A stretch of DNA of 38,432 nt. Origin: an uncultured Eubacteriales bacterium. GTDB lineage: Bacteria > Bacillota > Clostridia > Saccharofermentanales > Fastidiosipilaceae. The notes beneath the pieces were generated by a model. That model worked only from the letters and a program-made list of their open reading frames with translations, searched no databases and was not told the DNA's origin. Both the position numbers and the translations under genes were made by a program. Positions 22,863 through 31,099 of this stretch are shown piece by piece. The stretch covers positions 1-38,432 of the forward strand of contig CABKML010000014.1 in assembly GCA_902373515.1 (NCBI GenBank), read 5' to 3'. Position 1 is the first letter of the stretch, and each line of letters starts with the position of its first letter.

Positions 22863-24314
22863 TCAATTTTGCAGCTTTTCCCGCTGCTTCTTGGCGATAT
22901 AGGGCATAATCAGGCCTAAACCGATCAGAACGAAGGGCGTTAAAACATTCAGAATCATTATATAAATATTATTGTTATGCATACCCAAAATACAGAACAA
23001 GGCAGTAACGCCGAAGCACCAGGCGCCCAAAATCTTACCGATAAGAGCGTTTTTAGTCATAACATATTCCGCTTTCTGATTCAGCAGCCGTTTCAGACCG
23101 AAATAGGCCAGGAAGACCCACAAATAACGCAAAGGCATGCAAACGGAATTCAATTTAATCAGGAAACTTACCATGTCATTGACACCGCCGATACCGAAAA
23201 GAGGGATAATCAACAAAATTAAGACAATAATCGTAATCATTATTGTACCGTTGGTATAAGTGCCGTGTTTATTCTGTTTTTTCAAGTTCGCCGGTATGAA
23301 TTGTTCATCGGAAGATTCAATCAAAATCCGTAAAGGCGCGTCGATTGACAGGATCATAACGGCAAAATTGGTTATAGCAATCGACAAAGCATAAATTTTC
23401 ACGAAAATATCACCCACACCGTACCAATTACCCAGTTGCTGGAAAGCTTGATAAGCGCCGTTGGTAACCATATCTTTCGGCGGATTTAAAGGATCGAACA
23501 TCAAAGCTAAAGCAATGGTACCGATAACGGCACAGACTACAACCATTATTGTCATGAAAATTATACTCTTGGGGAAATCTTTACCCGGTTTGTCCATTTT
23601 ATTGACATAAGGGGAAATTTTCTCACAACCTCCGACTGCAAAAATTAAAATAGAAAAGCTGGCAAAATAGCCGAAATTGAAGTCGGGAATGTAAGAAGCT
23701 AAATCTTGCGGGATGGCATTAACCGTAATTTCCGTGCCTCTGATCGCCGGCGCACTGACTGCCATCAAAATAAACATGAATGACAAAACTATACTGACCA
23801 TGCCGGCAACGGAGCAGAAATGTTTTACCATTTTAACTCCGAATTGAGCAAAAGCAAGTACACAAAGAAAAATAATGATACAAACAATTTGCACATGAAC
23901 AATATTGTACGTCGACAAGCGCTTATCTCCATAAATCGCCCAACTGGCTGCAATTACGACATTAAGCGGTTTTTGGGAAATATAGGGCATATGAACTACC
24001 CAATAGGTCCAACCGGCATAATATGCCAGACGTTTGGAGAAAGTTTTTTCAATCCAGGCTGAAACGCCTGCTCCCGACTCTTTGAAAGTTGAACCCAACT
24101 CACCGACAATCAATGAATACGGAATGAAATAGAGTACAAATACTATTACCCAGCTTACAATGGATTTAACTCCGTTAAAGTAGGCATAACCGTTAACAAC
24201 GTTACCGAAACCCCAAACGGTCATGAAAGCCATCAAAGTGATTGCTTTCCAGGTCATGTTGGTAGTTTCTTTGGTAAGCGGAACTTTAGTTACTTGGGAA
24301 CTTGAAGTGTCCAT
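22863..24314 (-). CDS. APC-family amino acid permease
   Basis: About 483 residues with around 12 hydrophobic segments. The start of the first segment, TWKAITLMAFMTVWGFGNVVNGYAYF, and the block VGELGSTFKESGAGVSAWIEKTFSKRLAYYAGWTYWVVHMPY resemble APC permeases of lactobacilli annotated in the glutamate/GABA antiporter group. The APC glycine-rich first helix is replaced by WGFGNVVNG. I chose ATG 24314 (MDTSSSQV), with GGGAGG 6 bases upstream; the frame to 24341 has no such site. It is monocistronic, with no gadB decarboxylase nearby, so the substrate cannot be assigned. The upstream region carries a perfect dyad and two direct repeats, which suggests tight control. Confidence 0.88.
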   Translation of the reverse strand: MDTSSSQVTKVPLTKETTNMTWKAITLMAFMTVWGFGNVVNGYAYFNGVKSIVSWVIVFVLYFIPYSLIVGELGSTFKESGAGVSAWIEKTFSKRLAYYAGWTYWVVHMPYISQKPLNVVIAASWAIYGDKRLSTYNIVHVQIVCIIIFLCVLAFAQFGVKMVKHFCSVAGMVSIVLSFMFILMAVSAPAIRGTEITVNAIPQDLASYIPDFNFGYFASFSILIFAVGGCEKISPYVNKMDKPGKDFPKSIIFMTIMVVVCAVIGTIALALMFDPLNPPKDMVTNGAYQAFQQLGNWYGVGDIFVKIYALSIAITNFAVMILSIDAPLRILIESSDEQFIPANLKKQNKHGTYTNGTIMITIIVLILLIIPLFGIGGVNDMVSFLIKLNSVCMPLRYLWVFLAYFGLKRLLNQKAEYVMTKNALIGKILGAWCFGVTALFCILGMHNNNIYIMILNVLTPFVLIGLGLIMPYIAKKQREKLQN

Positions 24315-24343
24315 AAAATCCTCCCTGCTGCATCTTAGCAAAT

Positions 24344-24366
24344 TTTCTTGTCAAATTGACAAGAAA
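24344..24366. promoter_or_regulatory. Perfect dyad upstream of the permease (candidate operator)
   Basis: Two 11-base arms, TTTCTTGTCAA and TTGACAAGAAA, are separated by one base. The dyad lies 30 bases before the ATG, outside the ribosome binding site. The single-base centre is too tight for an RNA hairpin loop, so a dimeric repressor site is more likely than a terminator. Confidence 0.6.
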
Positions 24367-24387
24367 TAAAGCTTTTTAGCTGCTCTA

Positions 24388-24414
24388 TTTATACAAATTT
24401 TAGCATATTGACAA
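24388..24414 (-). promoter_or_regulatory. Possible promoter of the permease gene
   Basis: TTGTCA (24409-24414) and TATAAA (24388-24393) on the minus strand are only 15 bases apart, a short spacing that suggests a weak or activator-dependent promoter. The dyad would lie about 20 bases downstream of the -10. Confidence 0.4.
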
Positions 24415-24456
24415 TAATATTTGATTAATTAAAGATGTTTTTAGCTAATATGACAA
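24398..24456 (-). repeat. Two direct repeats upstream of the permease
   Basis: On the minus strand TTGTCATATTAGCTAAAA (24439-24456) and TTGTCAATATGCTAAAA (24398-24414) are near-copies. Their start-to-start distance is about 41-42 bases, close to four helical turns. One copy overlaps the candidate -35. Confidence 0.5.
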
Positions 24457-24540
24457 ATTTTTCCGCTATTTTCACCGCCCCAATCGAACTTTATTGTTTT
24501 TTACTCTGCTTAGGCCAATCACCCGCAGCGACGAACAGGC

Positions 24541-24574
24541 AAAAAAATCCCCCGCAGTTGCTGGAACTGCAGGG
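24541..24574 (-). terminator. Terminator of rny
   Basis: CCCTGCAGTT and AACTGCGGGG form a 10-bp stem (one T-G pair) with a 5-base loop on the minus strand. GA and then seven T follow. It is about 17 bases after the rny stop. Confidence 0.88.
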
Positions 24575-24590
24575 ATTTTAGCGATTACAT

Positions 24591-26147
24591 TTAACGCGCG
24601 TAATCAATCGCTCGTGTTTCACGAATCATGCTTACCTTTATTTGACCCGGATAAGCCAATTCTTCTTCGATCTTCTGACAAATCTCATGCGCCTTCAACG
24701 CCATCTCGGCATCGTCGACCAACTCGGGATTGACAATAACACGAATTTCACGTCCGGCCTGAATAGCGTAAGCTTTAGCCACGCCGTCAAAAGATTCCGT
24801 CAGCTTCTCCAACTTCTCAATTCTCTTGACATAAGTTTCCAAGTTCTCACGTCTTGCACCCGGTCTTGCCGCCGAAACGGCATCAGCCGCCATAACAAGA
24901 ACCGCAATTTCACTCTTAGCTTCACAATCGCCGTGATGTGAGGCTATTGCGTTTACAACAACTTCCGGTTCCTTATATTTTTTCGCAATTTCAACGCCCA
25001 ATTCAACATGTGTACCTTCAATTTCAAAGTCACATGACTTGCCTATATCATGCAATAAGCCCGCACGTTTCGCCATTTCACTGTCCAAGCCCAAATCAGC
25101 CGCCATCATCCCGGCAATCTTGGAAACTTCAATACAGTGTTGCAAAACGTTTTGACCGTAACTTGTACGATATTTCAAACGTCCCAAATAATGTCGCACT
25201 TCCGGTGCCATACCGATGATTCCCGTCTCAAAAGCAGCCTCATCACCCGCTTTGACAATCATCTGGTCTATCTCTTTGGTCGCTTTTTCAAACATTTCTT
25301 CAATTCTGGTCGGATGAATACGACCGTCCTGAATTAATTTCTCCAAAGTCATTTTGGCAATCTCGCGTCTAACCGGATTAAAGCAGGAAAGAACAACCGC
25401 TCCCGGTGTATCGTCAATTATGATATCAACACCCGTAACAGCCTCAAAAGCACGAATATTACGGCCCTCACGCCCGATAATACGTCCTTTCATCTCATCA
25501 CTCGGCAAATCGACAACGGACACTGTAGTCTCGGAAACAAAGTCCGAGGCAAAACGTTGAATAGCCGTAACCACGATGGAACGGGCTTCCGCTTCCGCTT
25601 TTTCCTTCGTTTCATCTTCCATCCGCTTGTACATTATCGCCATATCGCGATAATAGCGTTTCTCGGCTATGCTGAGCACCTGCTGCTTGGCTTCTTCCAG
25701 ACTGAGTGAAGCAACTTCCTGTAAAGCTACCTCTCTTTCGGCCTCCAAAGCCTGTAATTTCGCTTCTCTTTCGCTTAATTGTTTATCACGCGAATCAAGT
25801 TGAATCACCCTCTGCGCATTCTGTTCCAACTTACGATCAAGATTATTCTCTTTCTGCTCCAAACGGTTACGCTCTTTGCTGAAATTCTCTTTTTCACTGC
25901 GAATTTCCTGATCCAACTGCAATTTAGCCTTGTGTACTTCTTCCTTAACCTGCATGAGATAGTCACGTTTGACTTTCTCACCCTGGCGCTTAGCTTCTTC
26001 GATAATCTCATTTGCATTTCTGTTCGCTTCAGTTTCTTCTGCCTGTAAAGCTTGTCGAATCTTACTAAATTTCGAGTTAAAGAGGAAGTATGCTATTCCG
26101 AAGCCTACAATAAGGCCGACTGCAGCTATTATTAATGTTTGCCACAT
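24591..26147 (-). CDS. rny: Ribonuclease Y
   Basis: RNase Y is the membrane-bound endonuclease that starts mRNA decay in many Firmicutes. The order is one N-terminal membrane helix ([19 protein letters not shown]), a long charged coiled coil rich in Glu/Lys/Arg, a KH domain ([19 protein letters not shown]) and an HD domain with the metal motif LLHDIGKS. The end [16 protein letters not shown] is typical. 518 residues from ATG 26147 (MWQTLIIA), which has GGAGG 8 bases upstream; the in-frame ATGs further up overlap that site. It is transcribed alone and closed by a strong terminator. Confidence 0.97.
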   Translation of the reverse strand: MWQTLIIAAVGLIVGFGIAYFLFNSKFSKIRQALQAEETEANRNANEIIEEAKRQGEKVKRDYLMQVKEEVHKAKLQLDQEIRSEKENFSKERNRLEQKENNLDRKLEQNAQRVIQLDSRDKQLSEREAKLQALEAEREVALQEVASLSLEEAKQQVLSIAEKRYYRDMAIMYKRMEDETKEKAEAEARSIVVTAIQRFASDFVSETTVSVVDLPSDEMKGRIIGREGRNIRAFEAVTGVDIIIDDTPGAVVLSCFNPVRREIAKMTLEKLIQDGRIHPTRIEEMFEKATKEIDQMIVKAGDEAAFETGIIGMAPEVRHYLGRLKYRTSYGQNVLQHCIEVSKIAGMMAADLGLDSEMAKRAGLLHDIGKSCDFEIEGTHVELGVEIAKKYKEPEVVVNAIASHHGDCEAKSEIAVLVMAADAVSAARPGARRENLETYVKRIEKLEKLTESFDGVAKAYAIQAGREIRVIVNPELVDDAEMALKAHEICQKIEEELAYPGQIKVSMIRETRAIDYAR

Positions 26148-26394
26148 TCTGAACACCTCCATATTCAATTGTCAAAGTTCATTTATTCTTACAATAAGTC
26201 ATAAAGTTCCGCTGAAAACCTGCACGGAAATAAAATTCCCGTCCCGGCAAAGCGAAACAGTTTAATCAACTATCGCTTATAAAATAAAACAACAAAACTA
26301 TGGTAATATAAAAAGACTTTTTATTCAACTGTAAACCTATAATTTACGTCACATAGGTCTTTAAATTTATGAGAATTATAAAGAGGTTCTATTT

Positions 26395-27795
26395 ATGGTG
26401 TTGGAGCTTGTTTTTTCCGAAGCGGACAGCGGTTTACGTGCCGTCGATGCTTTACGCCGCCATTATAACTTTTCCAATCGGCGGATCAAGCAAATTAAAT
26501 TTCACGGATATTTCAAATTAAATCAGCAAACTGAACTTCTTACAGTCACGGTCAAAGCCGGAGATGTTGCTGAGATTGTTGACGATATATCGGAGCTTAA
26601 GCCTTTAACGCTCAAAGAAGGTGCCGCACAATATGTTATTTTTCAAAATCGCTGGTTTGTCGCTTGTAATAAACCGGCCGGCATGTTGACTCATCCCAAT
26701 TTTCATCAGCCGGAAAATTCATTAAGTAAAAAAATCAGCGACTCGGAAGTTCATTTAATTAATCGTTTGGACAAAGACAGCTCCGGACTTGTATTACTGG
26801 CAAGCAATGCTTACGCCCACGCGCTTTTTGCCGCTTTGCCGGAAGAAAAATATTATCTTACCTGTGTTTACGGGCGGGTGGAAGCTGTGAATGCGGGAGA
26901 AGAATTTTTGCCGAAAGATGCAATTTTACAAGTTGAAGAGATCCTCGCCTCCGGTTTGCTGCCTGAACTTGAAGGTACTGCCCGAACGGCTTACATCGCT
27001 TATCCTATTTGTCGACGTGAAGGTTCAATTATAGAAAGAAGAATCAGCAGTGATAAAGGGAAAAATTGTCTAACTTTTTATCGTGTTCTCGGATATAATC
27101 CGGAAATTAATGTCTCCCTGCTGCTTTGCCGTATCGTTACCGGTCGTACGCACCAAATCCGTTTACACTGCTTAAGTATCGGTCATCCTTTGCTCGGAGA
27201 AACTCTGTACGATTTGAGGGCGCTGGCGGAAATGGCTAAGTTACCGCTGGCTGAACGGCATGTATCTTTCAAAAAAGAAATAGGAGCGGAAGAACAGTTA
27301 AAATTGGATGAATTAAGGTTCAGCGACAATCCTTTAAGCACTTGTGCCTACCGCCGGCTTTTAAGCAATTTACTTGAGCTGCCACCTGCTGATCTTAGTA
27401 GCGCTGCTATTCTCACAGCGCCGCTATATCGGCAATATTGTGAATTGAATCAGTTTTGTCAACGTCAGTTTCTCCACTCCTGGTGCTTAAAATTCGCTGA
27501 CCCGCTCCCGCAGGCGCAAACGCCGACTTCTGCCACCCCTGTAACCGCTTCTTATTGCCTCTTTGCCCCGCCGGCTGAAGATATGCAAAATTTTCTCAAC
27601 TGCAATTTCCCGCAGCAGGCCGCCGCTTTGAACGCTTTTCAAAAAACTCATTTTCAAATCACTCCTGAGGACGAAACGACAAATCTGCAAACTGTAACAG
27701 CGGCTGAAAGTCTCCGACAAAAAGCGCAGGACTTAGCTTTGAACGGCCGGCCGCTGCCGGATTTAAAGCGCTACTATGAAAAATATAAATCCTGA
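26395..27795 (+). CDS. RluA-family pseudouridine synthase with a long C-terminal extension
   Basis: The enzyme converts uridine to pseudouridine in rRNA or tRNA. An S4-like N-terminus (about 10-60) leads to the catalytic domain. The catalytic motif HLINRLDKDSSG is at 120-131, with Asp126 as the nucleophile. GRTHQIRLH (250-258) and GHPLLGETLYDL follow. Residues about 300-466 have no counterpart in RluA/RluD as I know them and contain no recognised domain. The family cannot be resolved to RluA, RluC or RluD and the target site is unknown. AGAGG lies 8 bases before the ATG. It is the only plus-strand protein gene here and converges on recN, whose stop is 16 bases away. Confidence 0.88.
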   Translation: MVLELVFSEADSGLRAVDALRRHYNFSNRRIKQIKFHGYFKLNQQTELLTVTVKAGDVAEIVDDISELKPLTLKEGAAQYVIFQNRWFVACNKPAGMLTHPNFHQPENSLSKKISDSEVHLINRLDKDSSGLVLLASNAYAHALFAALPEEKYYLTCVYGRVEAVNAGEEFLPKDAILQVEEILASGLLPELEGTARTAYIAYPICRREGSIIERRISSDKGKNCLTFYRVLGYNPEINVSLLLCRIVTGRTHQIRLHCLSIGHPLLGETLYDLRALAEMAKLPLAERHVSFKKEIGAEEQLKLDELRFSDNPLSTCAYRRLLSNLLELPPADLSSAAILTAPLYRQYCELNQFCQRQFLHSWCLKFADPLPQAQTPTSATPVTASYCLFAPPAEDMQNFLNCNFPQQAAALNAFQKTHFQITPEDETTNLQTVTAAESLRQKAQDLALNGRPLPDLKRYYEKYKS

Positions 27796-27811
27796 TTCAT
27801 CTCACTGCTAT

Positions 27812-29605
27812 CTACTCCCGAACCTGCAAGGCGTCATGTCTTAAAGCCTTGGCCAACTTGACAGCTTCCTGCATGTCGCTTTCGCCTGCCAACAAACGGG
27901 TCAGTTCGGCCACAATTTCACTTTCGTCCAGATGTTTTACACAACTTGCAGTAGTATTGGCCTCTCGGTCGCTGCTTTTATATACCTGATATACATTATC
28001 CGCCTGCGCTACAATTGTCGCCTGGTGACTTATACAAATCACTTGATGCGTCCGGCTCAACTTTTTCAAAGCGCCGGCTACAGCTTGAGCAGCAGCCCCG
28101 GATATTCCTTGATCAATTTCATCAAACAGCAATAACGGAACTTTATAAATATCCGCCAAAATTACTTTCAGAGCCAGAAATATTCTTGAACTTTCTCCGC
28201 CGGAAGCAATTCTCGCCAACGGCTTCAATTCTCCGCCCAAATTGGCTGCCAGCAGAAATTCCGCCCGATCATAACCGTCTGCCTGTAATTTATTCGCATC
28301 CGCCGTAATATTTACAGCAAAGCGCAAATCAGGTAAGGCCAAATCTCCGGCGACCTTGCAAACGGCTGCTTCCAATTTTCCGGCAGCTTGCCGGCGTTTT
28401 TCGTGTAATTCTGCCGCTATAGCGCTCATCGTCGTCCATAATTCCGTCGTTTCTTCGACCAGTTTTATGCGGCTTTCTTCCGTATCGTTCAACAGCCTGA
28501 TTTTTTCCTGCAATTTAACACCATAAGCACGAACTTCAGCTAAAGTTCCGGTTTGAGGCGCATATTTTTCCACCAAATTCTGTAAAACGTTCAGGCGTTT
28601 GTCAATGAGCGTCACTTCCTGTTCGTTATACGGCAAGTTATGCAGATAATGCGTGATTTCCAGCTCCAGATTATTCATTTCTTCTGTCAAGCGACCGCAT
28701 TCCTGACTTAAAGTTTGCAACTTCGGACTGATTTGTGCCGCTTTATCCAAAGCTTGCCGACAGCGTAAAAGTTCCTTGGCGATACTACCGCTATATGAGT
28801 TTTCCGAGTCACCGAAGTCCGAGTTCAAAGCTTGTTCGGCTGTCTGTAAATAATGCAGTAAGTTCTCCAATTGTTGATATTTTTGCCGGCGTTTATATAA
28901 ATCGTCAATTTCAGAATCAGAAAAGTCCGCCTGTTCGATTTCATTCACTATGTCCTGCAACTTCCGTAAAGCGCTTTCCCGTTTCGCCGGATCGGCTATA
29001 AGATGCTGCAGTGCCCTTTTTTTCTCCTGATAACAGCTGTACAGTTCCTGTAAACGGGTTTTTAAGGTCTTAACTTCCAACCCGGCGTAATTATCCAGAA
29101 AAATAAGATGTTTGTTAGGATCAGCTAAATCCTGTTGCTCGTTCTGGCTGTGAATATCTGCAAGGTAAGTTCCCAATTTGCGCAAATAGCTCAAATTCGT
29201 AAGTTCATTATTAATATAGATTCGATTCCGCATAGCGGCGTTCAATTTTCGGGTAATAATTAAATCCGCATCCGCAAAATCGCTTACAGTCGTCGAAGCT
29301 GCCGCTGTATCCGTCTCCGTGTCCTTGTCCGTGTCCGCAGCAGGATCAGCGCCGCAAAATTCCTGCAAAATCTCCGGCGGTAGATAACGCTCAACTTGTG
29401 TAAATTGCGCACTTACTTTCAACTCTTTATCTTTTCGTCCCAATAAATCGCTGCTCAGACGGCTGCCTGTAATCGCCTTGACCGCAGTCAAAAGTAAAGA
29501 TTTGCCGGCTCCGGTTTCACCGCTAATGCAAGTCAGGCCCGGATAAAAATCGAGACTGCAATTTTTAATTAAAGCAAGATTATCAACTTCCAAATGACTT
29601 AACAT
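27812..29605 (-). CDS. recN: DNA repair protein RecN
   Basis: RecN is an SMC-like ATPase that acts on DNA double-strand breaks. The Walker A motif is ISGETGAGKSLLL near the N-terminus. Next come two long coiled-coil arms, then the ABC signature ARIASGGESSRIFLALK and the Walker B block LLLFDEIDQGISG. 597 residues, about 30-40 more than usual. Part of this is an Asp/Thr-rich stretch, DTDKDTETDTAAAS, in the N-terminal head. I chose ATG 29605 (MLSHLEVDNLALI), with AAGGAGG 6 bases upstream; the frame to 29704 lies inside argR. The ATG begins one base after the argR stop, the usual argR-recN pairing. Confidence 0.97.
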   Translation of the reverse strand: MLSHLEVDNLALIKNCSLDFYPGLTCISGETGAGKSLLLTAVKAITGSRLSSDLLGRKDKELKVSAQFTQVERYLPPEILQEFCGADPAADTDKDTETDTAAASTTVSDFADADLIITRKLNAAMRNRIYINNELTNLSYLRKLGTYLADIHSQNEQQDLADPNKHLIFLDNYAGLEVKTLKTRLQELYSCYQEKKRALQHLIADPAKRESALRKLQDIVNEIEQADFSDSEIDDLYKRRQKYQQLENLLHYLQTAEQALNSDFGDSENSYSGSIAKELLRCRQALDKAAQISPKLQTLSQECGRLTEEMNNLELEITHYLHNLPYNEQEVTLIDKRLNVLQNLVEKYAPQTGTLAEVRAYGVKLQEKIRLLNDTEESRIKLVEETTELWTTMSAIAAELHEKRRQAAGKLEAAVCKVAGDLALPDLRFAVNITADANKLQADGYDRAEFLLAANLGGELKPLARIASGGESSRIFLALKVILADIYKVPLLLFDEIDQGISGAAAQAVAGALKKLSRTHQVICISHQATIVAQADNVYQVYKSSDREANTTASCVKHLDESEIVAELTRLLAGESDMQEAVKLAKALRHDALQVRE

Positions 29606-29606
29606 C

Positions 29607-30077
29607 TTACACCTCCTTATCCGCCAATAAATCGGCCCGCAAATAAGAAGTAATCGCCTCGGCATCCTTACGCTCGAAACACAACAGCCAAACCTGATCG
29701 GCATCAGCTATAGCTCCGGCAATACCGCTTAATTGAATACGTAACAGATAATCTTTCATAATCCCGGCATATCCGGGCAAGAAATGTAAAACAATCAAAC
29801 AATCGGCACTTATCACCCGCACGCAAACTTTCCGGAACAGCAGTTTAAGCGCCTGCAAATCCGTATTATCGGCAGGCGGCAAAGGTAAATTATATATTTG
29901 CCCGCCGGCAGCATCTCTGGTTTTACTAACTCCCATCTCCGCCAAGTCACGCGATAAAGTTACCTGACTGATTACAACTCCGCTTTCCTTGAGCAGGTCA
30001 ACTAATTGTTTCTGAGAACTTATATTGTTACATTGAATCAATTCTGCAATTTTGGCTTGCCGCACATATTTTCTCAT
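29607..30077 (-). CDS. argR: ArgR/AhrC-family regulator with altered arginine-binding motif
   Basis: 156 residues, normal for ArgR. The N-terminal winged helix has the recognition segment SQVTLSRDLAEMGVSK (37-52). The C-terminal core keeps LPGYAG (100-105), but the ligand motif GTIAGDDT reads GAIADADQ (121-128), so the first of the two arginine-contacting aspartates is Ala. The Asp expected near 'xxID' is also missing. In known members this core forms the hexamer and binds arginine as co-repressor. The gene sits between nadK and recN, the family's common place. I chose ATG 30077 (GAGGGGG 6 bases upstream); the in-frame TTG at 30092 lacks a site. Arginine sensing is therefore doubtful. Confidence 0.9.
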   Translation of the reverse strand: MRKYVRQAKIAELIQCNNISSQKQLVDLLKESGVVISQVTLSRDLAEMGVSKTRDAAGGQIYNLPLPPADNTDLQALKLLFRKVCVRVISADCLIVLHFLPGYAGIMKDYLLRIQLSGIAGAIADADQVWLLCFERKDAEAITSYLRADLLADKEV

Positions 30078-30088
30078 GCTTTTCCCCC

Positions 30089-31000
30089 TCAATGCGTCTT
30101 CAATTTTTCTTCCAAATCGGCCACAAAGCTGTCACTGCTGAAAGTGATGAGATTAACCGAATGAACGGAACGTTTAATGTTCAAATTAACCGTCGGAGCA
30201 ATCTCACCTACAACTTTACCGTCAATTACCAGACACAAATTTTCTTTTTGATCTTGAGGAAAAGACAATTGCACTTCCCCCGAGCTGTTGACAATATAGC
30301 TGCGATTATGCAACGTATGCGGGCAAATGGGGCTTATTTCCAACACTTCAGCCTGCGGATCGATAATTGCTCCGCCGGCAGCTAAAGCATAAGCAGTTGA
30401 GCCTGAAGGCGTACAGACAATAATTCCGTCAGCCGGAATTATATCGGCCAAAGTATGATTAACTTCCAAGCGGAACTTGGCAATACTACTGACATTTTTC
30501 CGATTAAGCACCAGATCGTTGAAAACCGTATAAGTTTTCAACAGTTTATCGGCTTGAAAAACTTCACAATTAAGCAGCAAACGCGGGCTGAGTTCACATG
30601 CGCCCTTAATGATAGCCTGTAATTTTTCGGCGTAATCATACTGCGTCATTGCTGCCAAAAATCCCAAGCGACCCAATTTCAACCCGACTAAAGGTAAATT
30701 ATGTTGTAAAGCTCGTCCGACTGTTTCCAAAAAAGTACCGTCACCGCCGACTGCAACATAAAAAGCGGCCGTCGGAAAAGCAAAAGGCAGATTGTCTTCC
30801 CGCCAGAATTGCGGCATGGACTCGTTGGTGAGCAAACGTGCGGTAATCTCAGTTAATGTTGTTGCATCTTTAGCATCCAGTATTACCCGTATTCCCTGCT
30901 CGGATAAAAAGCGGCTGAGTTTCACCGTATAAACCAAATCAGGATCCTTCACACTGTTAACATAAAGAACAGCATACTCCGGTACTTGTAGTCTCAGCAT
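30089..31000 (-). CDS. nadK: NAD kinase
   Basis: NadK phosphorylates NAD to NADP. The diacylglycerol-kinase-type GGDGT motif is at 85-89 (VAVGGDGTFLETVGRAL). NLPLVGLKLGRLGFLA, FNDLVLNRK and TPSGSTAYALAAGGAIIDP follow, the blocks that bind NAD and ATP. 303 residues, slightly longer than the common 260-290. I chose ATG 31000 (MLRLQVPEY) because TTGGAGG lies 5 bases upstream; the codons before it overlap that site. It precedes argR by 11 bases. tlyA, which often lies between dxs and nadK, is absent. Confidence 0.95.
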   Translation of the reverse strand: MLRLQVPEYAVLYVNSVKDPDLVYTVKLSRFLSEQGIRVILDAKDATTLTEITARLLTNESMPQFWREDNLPFAFPTAAFYVAVGGDGTFLETVGRALQHNLPLVGLKLGRLGFLAAMTQYDYAEKLQAIIKGACELSPRLLLNCEVFQADKLLKTYTVFNDLVLNRKNVSSIAKFRLEVNHTLADIIPADGIIVCTPSGSTAYALAAGGAIIDPQAEVLEISPICPHTLHNRSYIVNSSGEVQLSFPQDQKENLCLVIDGKVVGEIAPTVNLNIKRSVHSVNLITFSSDSFVADLEEKLKTH

Positions 31001-31099
31001 TTCTACCTCCAATTATTTCTTACCGCCTTTACAAGCGCAATTTGCAGTCTGTCGGCGCAAACGTCGAAGCTGTTTCCGCTTTACCCCGACACATAATAA

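Noticed and set aside
24342..24590. T-box or other riboswitch upstream of the permease
   Set aside because: I see no T-box sequence (TGGNACC), no aptamer-like conserved blocks and no terminator before the start; the symmetric site fits a protein operator better.
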